From Rhizodiscina lignyota (lineage: Eukaryota; Ascomycota; Dothideomycetes; Aulographales; Rhizodiscinaceae), in assembly GCA_010015805.1 (NCBI GenBank), contig ML978141.1, forward strand, positions 211,078-275,077: 64,000 nt of DNA. Reading direction: 5' to 3'. Shown piece after piece: positions 57,638 to 64,000 of the stretch. The position numbers and the translations under genes are program-made. Position 1 is the first letter of the stretch. Each line of letters begins with the position of its first letter. Under the pieces are notes generated by a model that saw only the letters and a program-made list of their open reading frames with translations, was not told the origin of the DNA and made no database searches.

Positions 57638-59775
57638 CGTGCGCGCGTAGTACGGCTAGGGGCTAAAGCGTCGAAGCTATAAAATAAGAAAAGGGGGAGA
57701 AGATTAGGGATTTAAGTAGATAATAAGACGTATTATTAAGTTTAGAAGGCTATTTAATAGTTGCCCTAGTCGTTAGTTAAAAAAGAACCTATAGTAGAAC
57801 TAAGGAGGGAGGGAGATTAAAAGATTAGGGGAGAGATAGTAGGTTTTAGCGATTATTTCGAGTATTTACTATAGTACAAGGTAATTATTTATAGGAAGTA
57901 TAGGTACGCTGTTATTAGGAGTAGTATAGGTTTATATTTAAGCTAGAAGCATAAGAGTAAGTTAATAGTAGACGCGCGTAGGGCGATTGTAGCGGAGGCG
58001 AGTAGTATTATAGTAGAAGATATCGTAGTTACGCGCGAGGAGGTCTAGTATCTAGAGCCTACGTTAGCGCTATTAGCTAGTTTATAGTTATAGGACGATA
58101 GTTATTAGTATAATAAGTGCGGACATATACACCGTACACGGGAGGATATATAGAAGCATTATAGGTAAGAGTATAAGTAGGTGAACAGGCGCGGCCGCGG
58201 TAGGGCGACGAGGTTAGCTATTATAGAGGCGTAAGAGCATGAGATGTAGACAGTAGGTATACATTACTAGTAGTTTTTTAGGATAGGAGGGTAGTAGTAG
58301 TTATTTAAGGTAATAGTAAGGCTAGGGGGTAAGGGTAAGGGAGATAAAGGAGAAAGTATAGTTAATAGGGATAAGTAGATATAGCGTATTACGAGGTAGT
58401 AGATAGAGAGGGTTTTTATGTCGGTAGATAAGCGGTTAAAGCGAGAGGCTAAGGAGGAGAGGGCGATAGTCTAGGCTAACACGAATAGATACGTGCTATA
58501 GACGTAGTTAAGGAGGGTAGGATAGGCGAGGCATTTAGAGGGGTTTAACCGTAGGTAGTTAGTTAAGATAGCGGAGATGCTAGTAGATAGAGATAGGAGC
58601 GATAGCGATAGTAATAGTAGTAGTAGCGATAATAGTAGCGACGATAGTAGTAGCGAAAGTAGTAATAGCGAAAGTAATAGCGAAAGTAATAGTAAAAGCA
58701 ATAGCGAAAGTAGTAGTATAATAAATACGAGAAGAGAGTAGGAGTTAGTTAGGGTGTATAATATAGTATAGATAGTTATTTAAGAGGTGTAAAAGGCAGT
58801 ATAGCTAGAAGTTATAGGTTTTATAGCTGTATATTATATAAATAGGAGAGAGACAGGCGAGATATCGAATAAAAAGCCGTTAAATGTAAGGTAGTAGGGT
58901 AAGATAATTAAGAGGTACGCTAAGGTTTAGTATAAAGTAGTTTGTTATATTTAGAGGACGTAGGGTTTACTAGAGGCGATAAAAGGGGGGAGGGGGAGGA
59001 GGAGTAGTAGGAGTAGTAGTAGTAGCGACGGTAATAGTAGGTTAGAGGACGCGTTAATAGGGCTAGTAGAAGAGGATTTAGAAGAAGATTTAGAAAGGGA
59101 TTCGGGGTTAGATAAGGAGATGCGTATAGAGATCGAAAGGGCTAGGTAAGAGGGAAGAAGGTGAGGAGGGAGGGATAGGAGAAAAGAGGTAGAAAATAGT
59201 ATTAAGTAGAAAAGACTACTATATAGATTGACTAGTAGACAGGTTAGAGTATTAATACAGGTTAAACAGGCTATTAAGCATGAAGAGGAGTAGGGTAAGA
59301 AGGTATAGGGGCGGGGGTAAGAGTAGGAGTAAGAGTAGAAGTAAGGAGAGGAAGAGAGAGGAGGAGATAAAGAAGATAGTAAGGTAGAAGCGGCGATATT
59401 AGAGTTTTTAATCGTATTATTAGACTACGACGTGTAGGATAACGTATATACAAACGGTATCGTTAGCGGATTGGCGGTTTTAGGGTTAGATAAGGATTAT
59501 ACGTAGAAAGGGCCGTCTAGGGCGACGCAAGCATTGTTAGCAGTCGTTATAGTTACTAGGATGTTAGTTTTATACTATGCGAAGTTAATAAGGGAAGTAG
59601 CAATTAAAGAGATAAGGGAAGAGCAAGGTTTTAGCTAGGTAGAGGCATTAAAGAAGGCGCCGACCCATTTCTAGTTAGCGTAGGAGATAGTACACAGGTT
59701 TATAACGTTAACTATATTTAGCAGTAAGCTAACGCTAATAAATTAGGTTTTAATGTTAAGGACGTACGGGTTAAA

Positions 59776-59990
59776 GGTGCATTATGGCACGGCGGCAGAC
59801 GGAGTGGTGGATTGGGTCGGCGACAGGTTGTTGTACGGCCACATCAGTTTCAGCATGCCGGATTTGCGGGCGATGATCCACGGGTTGGTGCACGCGTCGT
59901 GGTTGAGGTTCAAGAGGAGGTTGTTGTTGTTGCATGTCGACGACGAGGGCCGGCCCAACAGCGCGGATACGACGACGCGGTTGCCGCTAG
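59776..59990 (+). other. Island with little RIP damage in copy B
   Basis: About 215 bp rich in CA, TG and CG with an open frame (HGLVHASWLRFKRRLLLLHV). The aligned part of copy A (about 56,290-56,505) is mutated at nearly every such site. Both edges are abrupt. Confidence 0.8.
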
Positions 59991-62223
59991 TAAAGATAGA
60001 CTAGATAGTAGATAATATAGTAGAGATAAGGGTTAGGTAAAGTTTCGTAGACGACAAGCGGAATAGAGAGGCGTTTAGTAGCGTTAATAGTAGTAAGTAG
60101 ATAGTAGACAGAGTTATAGGGGAGCGGCAGTTACGCGAGGAGTTTATTAATACTAAGGCTACGTACGATATAATCCGCAGAAGCTAGTAGTAGTAGCGGC
60201 GGCGGCGGTAGCAGAATAGTAGCAATCTAGTTATATAGAAGAAAGATAGGATCTAGTAGTATAAGAAGGATTTAGACGCGTATAGGCAGGATTTATTGGT
60301 ATTAATACATATAATAGGAGGACAGCTAGCTAGGGGCATAGAGATCGTCATAGTACAGTATAAGAACAGCGCGGATAGCGCGGGCAGAGGCATTTTCGTA
60401 GAGGATAGGATAGTAGTATATATAGTATAGTACTATAAGGGCGTAGGGTTTAGCGGTAGGAAGAAGGTAATCTACTAGTATTTGCTACACGAGGTCGGGT
60501 CGTTATTATTATACGATTTATAGTTAGTAAGGCCGTTTTAGGACAGGTTAGAGAGTATTTCCACCGTCGTATCAATAGTAGCGGCGGTAGCGGCGGCGGT
60601 AGAGGTTAAAGAAGATAGTAGCGGTAATATCGCCGGTAACAACAGTAGAAATATCGCTAGTAGTAGTAGAAGCAGCTGCAGCCTGTTTTTATAGGAGCTA
60701 AAGCTAGAACAGGCGTAGTAGGGCCTAAAGATAAGAGGGAGAAGACGGCGAGAAGGAGGAGGAGGAGGAGGAGAAAGGGATAATAGAGAGGATAGATAGT
60801 AGCCGCTATCGATAAAGACGGTGTATTAGGACACGGACAGGGTTAGAAAGGCGATCTAGAAGGCTAGCATAACATATTTAGGGGTAAGGATAAACATTAT
60901 ATATTAGAGGTATAGTAGCAAGGCGATTTATAGGTAGTATATTAATAATAAGGCTATTATCTAAGCTATTACGAGAGGAGATAAGGACGGTAGGTAGTAA
61001 GGAGAGGACAAGGGGGGGGAGGGGCAGCATGTTAATAGGTTTAATTAAAGAGAGGTCGGATTCTATTTGTAGACAGGCTACAGCGCGTAGATAAGAGAGG
61101 GTATATATAGTAGGGGCGTCGATAAGTCGCTATTCTATACTATAGCGTAGCGGGTCATGTTTTAGAAGGTTAGTAAGGAGTAGCATAAGTTTTTAATATT
61201 CGAATCGGCGTTGTAGGAGCCGGCTAAGTAGGGTTTAGTAGCGGCCCGTAAGAGGTAGCAGGCGGAGGAAGAAGAGTTTAGGAGGTAGGTAGTAATATAA
61301 AAGATAGACATAAGGAAGTAGTTGTAGAAGTTGGTTAGGCTAGACGCAGAGTTTAGAGGGTTATAGGAGCTAGCGATTAAGGTGATTATATAGTAGAAAA
61401 GCCTAGTAGTAGCGATTATAGCGACAGGAGAGGGTAAGAGTTTGTTATTTATATTACTAGCGTTTTATTCTACGGGCATAATAGTAGTAGTAGTACCGTT
61501 AATTATGTTAAGGCAGGATATAGCGGCTAGATGTAAGGTAGTAGGGATAGAGTGCGTAGAGTAGAGTAGCGCGAGGCCGTACGAGTAGGCGTCGATCGTG
61601 TTCGTAACGCCGGAGTTAGCGGTAAGTATAGTATTTAGCTAGTTTTTAAACAGGTAGAGGGCGATAGGCTAGTTAGATTAAGTAGTAATTAACGAGTGCT
61701 ACGTAGTATTAGATTCGAGTGAGGGGGGCGGGTAGAGGAGTTAGGTTTTGCGGTTAAGGGAGTTAATCGGGGTAGAGATACAGATAGTATTTTTAATAGT
61801 GATATTACTACCGGCGGACGAGCTAGAGTTTAAAAGATTAATAGGGTTTAGCGGTAGTAATAGTAAGAAGAGAGGCGGTAGTAGCGGTAGCGGTAGTAGG
61901 GAGAGCAATAGTAGTAGTAATAGAGAGAGTAGTAGTAGTAGTAAAAGAGAGAGTATAGAAGGAGAGGGAGAGGGAGAGAAAGAGGGAGAGAGAGAGTATT
62001 AGTTTAAGGCGCCGACTATAAAGAAGAATATTAAATACTAGGTAATTTTTCATAGCTAGGCGGAAGAGGAGGAGACAGTAGTTAGATTAGTAGAAGAGAA
62101 GAGGGTATAGTATGTGATACTAAGCTAGATTATAGTATATTACGATACAGTCAAGAAGATAGAGAGGTTAGTAAAGGTTTTAGGGTATAAGTATTTCTAT
62201 AGAGTAGTAGGCGGTAAAGAAGA

Positions 62224-62364
62224 AAAGGCGAAGTTGTTACAGGTGTTGAAAGAAGGCACGGAGCAGGTTTTCACGGCGACAAACGCGTTGGGATTGGGGG
62301 TTGATGCGCCGACGATTAGGGTGGTCATACACGTGGGCAGGGTGAGGAAGTTGAGGAGTTTCGT
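62224..62364 (+). other. Island with little RIP damage at helicase motifs V-VI
   Basis: Open frame EQVFTATNALGLGVDAPT with normal base composition. The flanks on both sides are TA-saturated and stop-filled. Confidence 0.7.
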
Positions 62365-62884
62365 ATAGGAGAGTAGTAGGGCGGGCAGGGATAGGAGGGT
62401 ATATAAGTCGATTGTATTATAGGCGGTTAAGGTCGATTAGAGGACGGGCAAGGTTATATAGGAGGATAAGAGCTAGTAGGGGATAGAGGATAATATAATA
62501 GAGTTTGTAGATTCGTAGGGCAATAGCTAGTATAGGAGGGCGGTATTAGATAGGGTAATAGACGGTAAGAGGGATAGGAAGGGGTGTAAGGAGGGAGAGA
62601 AGGCGTGTAACGTGTGTTATAGGAGGCGATTGCAGGAGGGAGAAGGGTAGTTATAGGGGGAGGGATTGTAGTAGCAGATAGGATTGTAGTAGGTAGAGGG
62701 ATTGTAGTAGTAGAAGGGATTGTAGCAGGCAGAGGGATTGTAGCAGGCGGAATTACAGCAGGTAGAATTGTAGTAGGCGTACATATACAGCTAGAGTAGG
62801 CAGAGTAAGAGGAGAGGGAGAAAGAGGGTTATTAATAAGAATAGTAATAATAGTAGGGATAGAAGTAGGGACGAGAGGGAAAGG

Positions 62885-62975
62885 CAAGAGTTAAGGATAG
62901 AGTTCAACAGGGAGATGACAAGGCGCAGGGCCAGAGCAAAGGGCGAGAGGGTATCACAACAAGAACAGATGATTG
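62885..62975 (+). other. Island with little RIP damage in the C-terminal region
   Basis: Keeps many CA and TG dinucleotides and an open frame (IEFNREMTRRRARAKGERVS), unlike neighbouring DNA. Confidence 0.55.
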
Positions 62976-63587
62976 TAGAGCAGAGGTTAGAGGATATATT
63001 AGAGGAGTAGCGCGCGGGTTATGTATATTGTCATGCGATAGGCGATAGGGCGTACGCAGGGCACGAGTTTAAGGAGTGTTTAAGGGTAGGAAGTAAGGTC
63101 GACGTAGAGATATTTAGAGAGGTAGTTAGAGAGGTTAAAGAGGGCGTTAAGTAGCAGAGGTTTACGGGTTATTAGGGTTGTAGGGTACTATAGGGGGTTT
63201 ACAGGATGTAGGAGTTAAATAAGGTAAACAGTAGGTAGAAGTAGCGAAGGCAAAGGGTTTTCTAGTACTAGTATAGGAAAGGAGTATTAATTAAGGCGGT
63301 AGTAGCGTTATAGTACGTAAAAGGGGAAGAGTTTAAGGGGTAGGTAAGAGGGGAGAGGGGGTGGGAGCGGGAGTTTTTTAACAACAAAGGTAGGAGGGGT
63401 AAGGATATAGATATTAAGGTTAGCAATAATGACGATTTAGGGGGGTTTAAGAGGTTGTTAGTCAAGTAGTTAGGGTTTAAGGAGATAGTAGGCGGGTTCG
63501 AGAGTAACAACGCGTGCAAGGTGTTAATTCGATTCGAGTAGCAGCGTTTGTTTGTTTATTAATTGTCAGATTAAGCGGGCGAATTCA

Positions 63588-64000
63588 AGGCGATTCTAAG
63601 GCAGTTTTCAAGCATGAATTCGAGACAGCGCTAGTTGCGTAGGGAGTATTAGCGGTAGGAGAGAAGGGGGCGATCCGATAGGTATTTGCCGCGCAAGGTA
63701 GGCGAGTTGTTATAGTACGATTTAAGGTTAGTAAGGCCGTTTATAGGGTTTAAGTTAGAGGAGGTTTTTATAGCGATCGCGTCGACGGATTTAGATAGTA
63801 GCAGTAGGATTAGTAGCAGTAGGGACAGTAGTAGTAGGAGAGGTGATTAGTACGACCGTAACCGCCCCCGTTTTTAAATAGTTAGGACGATTTAAGGTTA
63901 GTAAGGCTGTTTATAGGGTTTAAGTTAGAGGGGCAAGTTTAGAGATGTTTTAGGGTAGTTTTCGAGGCGATTTCAGAGTAGTTTTCAAGTAGGAATTCTA
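63588..64000 (+). repeat. Third-copy fragment and nested direct repeats at the right edge
   Basis: After the helicase tail, 63,680-63,760 again resembles the end of the middle domain (a GELLQYDLRLVRPF reading through a stop), matching about 60,490-60,545 of copy B, so it is a fragment of another copy. A 45-bp repeat occurs at 63,717-63,761 and 63,887-63,931. A 34-bp repeat (AGGCGATT...TTTTCAAG..GAATTC) occurs at 63,588-63,621 and 63,965-63,998. The repeats are nested, suggesting serial insertion or slippage. The element runs out of the window. Confidence 0.6.

Larger units (their letters stand above)
53649..60632. repeat. Head-to-tail duplication, period about 3.49 kb
   Basis: Sequence 53,649-57,136 recurs as 57,137-60,632, aligned end to end with few indels. 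Nearly all differences are C/T or G/A. The downstream junction sits in ...AATATCG where copy B continues CCGGTAAC and copy A restarts at CTAACTCG, a short microhomology. Confidence 0.9.
57137..63560 (+). pseudogene. Helicase element lineage 2, copy B: near full-length RecQ-type (TLH-like) helicase relic
   Basis: Same 5' block as copy A, then the complete gene. Zinc-finger-like units lie at about 57,870-57,960 and 58,100-58,170, a Ser/Asn/Asp/Glu tract at about 58,590-58,720, and the middle domain at about 59,400-60,560. The helicase domain starts with an intact Walker A ATGEGKSLL (61,421-61,447). VVVVPLIMLRQD follows. Motif II reads NECY at about 61,691-61,702 where DECH is expected; both changes are G-to-A / C-to-T. 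Motif III is ..LLPADE. Motifs V-VI are ATNALGLGVDAPTIRVVIHVG and, after an in-frame TAG at 62,366-62,368 in place of the expected Gln, ESSRAGRD. A Cys/His tail (YCHAIGDRAYAGHEFKEC, about 63,020-63,080) is typical of these proteins. Stops occur throughout; not functional. Confidence 0.82.

Noticed and set aside
58471-58701. Leu/Ser-rich minus-strand frame
   Set aside because: Antisense reading of the Ser/Asn/Asp tract of helicase copy B.
61748-62002. 84-codon Ser/Gly/Glu-rich frame as a gene
   Set aside because: It is a stop-free piece of the helicase relic with a low-complexity tract, not an independent gene.

Overview
This is nuclear DNA of a filamentous ascomycete (Pezizomycotina; a Dothideomycete is likely but not proven). 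Three things point there: short spliceosomal introns of mostly 44-97 bp with CTAAC/TGAC-like branch sites, fungal-specific families (HET, NACHT/STAND, fungal_trans, class II HDAC with a C-terminal Arb2-like region), and repeats wrecked by RIP-type mutation.

Positions 1-48,500 are ordinary gene-rich euchromatin. From left to right: the end of a transcription factor; a small secreted cysteine-rich protein; a HET-domain protein; an 805-aa orphan; a secondary-metabolism-type O-methyltransferase; the histone deacetylase Hda1; GAPDH; cytochrome c oxidase subunit 5; RNase H1 with two nested start codons; a DUF202-like membrane protein; 6-phosphofructo-2-kinase/fructose-2,6-bisphosphatase; a class I methyltransferase interrupted by an in-frame TAG; a DJ-1/PfpI protein; a ketosteroid-dehydrogenase-like flavoprotein; a divergent pair of a CorA-like membrane protein and a second HET protein; an ACBD5/Atg37-like acyl-CoA-binding membrane protein; a GFA-family protein; a large secreted protein; a small charged protein; a NACHT (NLR-like) protein; and a fungal_trans protein with no visible zinc cluster. 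Most genes have introns. I rebuilt exon joins by reading frame and splice motifs, so coordinates span several exons.

From about 48,690 to the right edge the sequence changes abruptly. It is saturated with TA dinucleotides, has stops in every frame and no intact gene. Reading through the stops shows relics of large RecQ-type helicases of the telomere-linked (TLH) kind: zinc-finger-like N-termini, a conserved middle domain, and helicase motifs with a readable Walker A and a GRAGRD-type motif VI. There are two distinct helicase lineages, both on the + strand. The first runs about 49,400-53,648. The second begins at 53,649 as a 3.49-kb N-terminal half and is repeated head-to-tail from 57,137 as a nearly complete copy. 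Short islands inside these relics are almost free of RIP damage. Relics of a third copy lie at the right edge.

The housekeeping core is conserved. The flank next to the helicase block is richer in self-recognition genes (HET, CorA-like, NACHT) and small or secreted proteins, as expected for a subtelomere-proximal arm, though no telomere repeat array is visible. No tRNA, rRNA or CRISPR was found.
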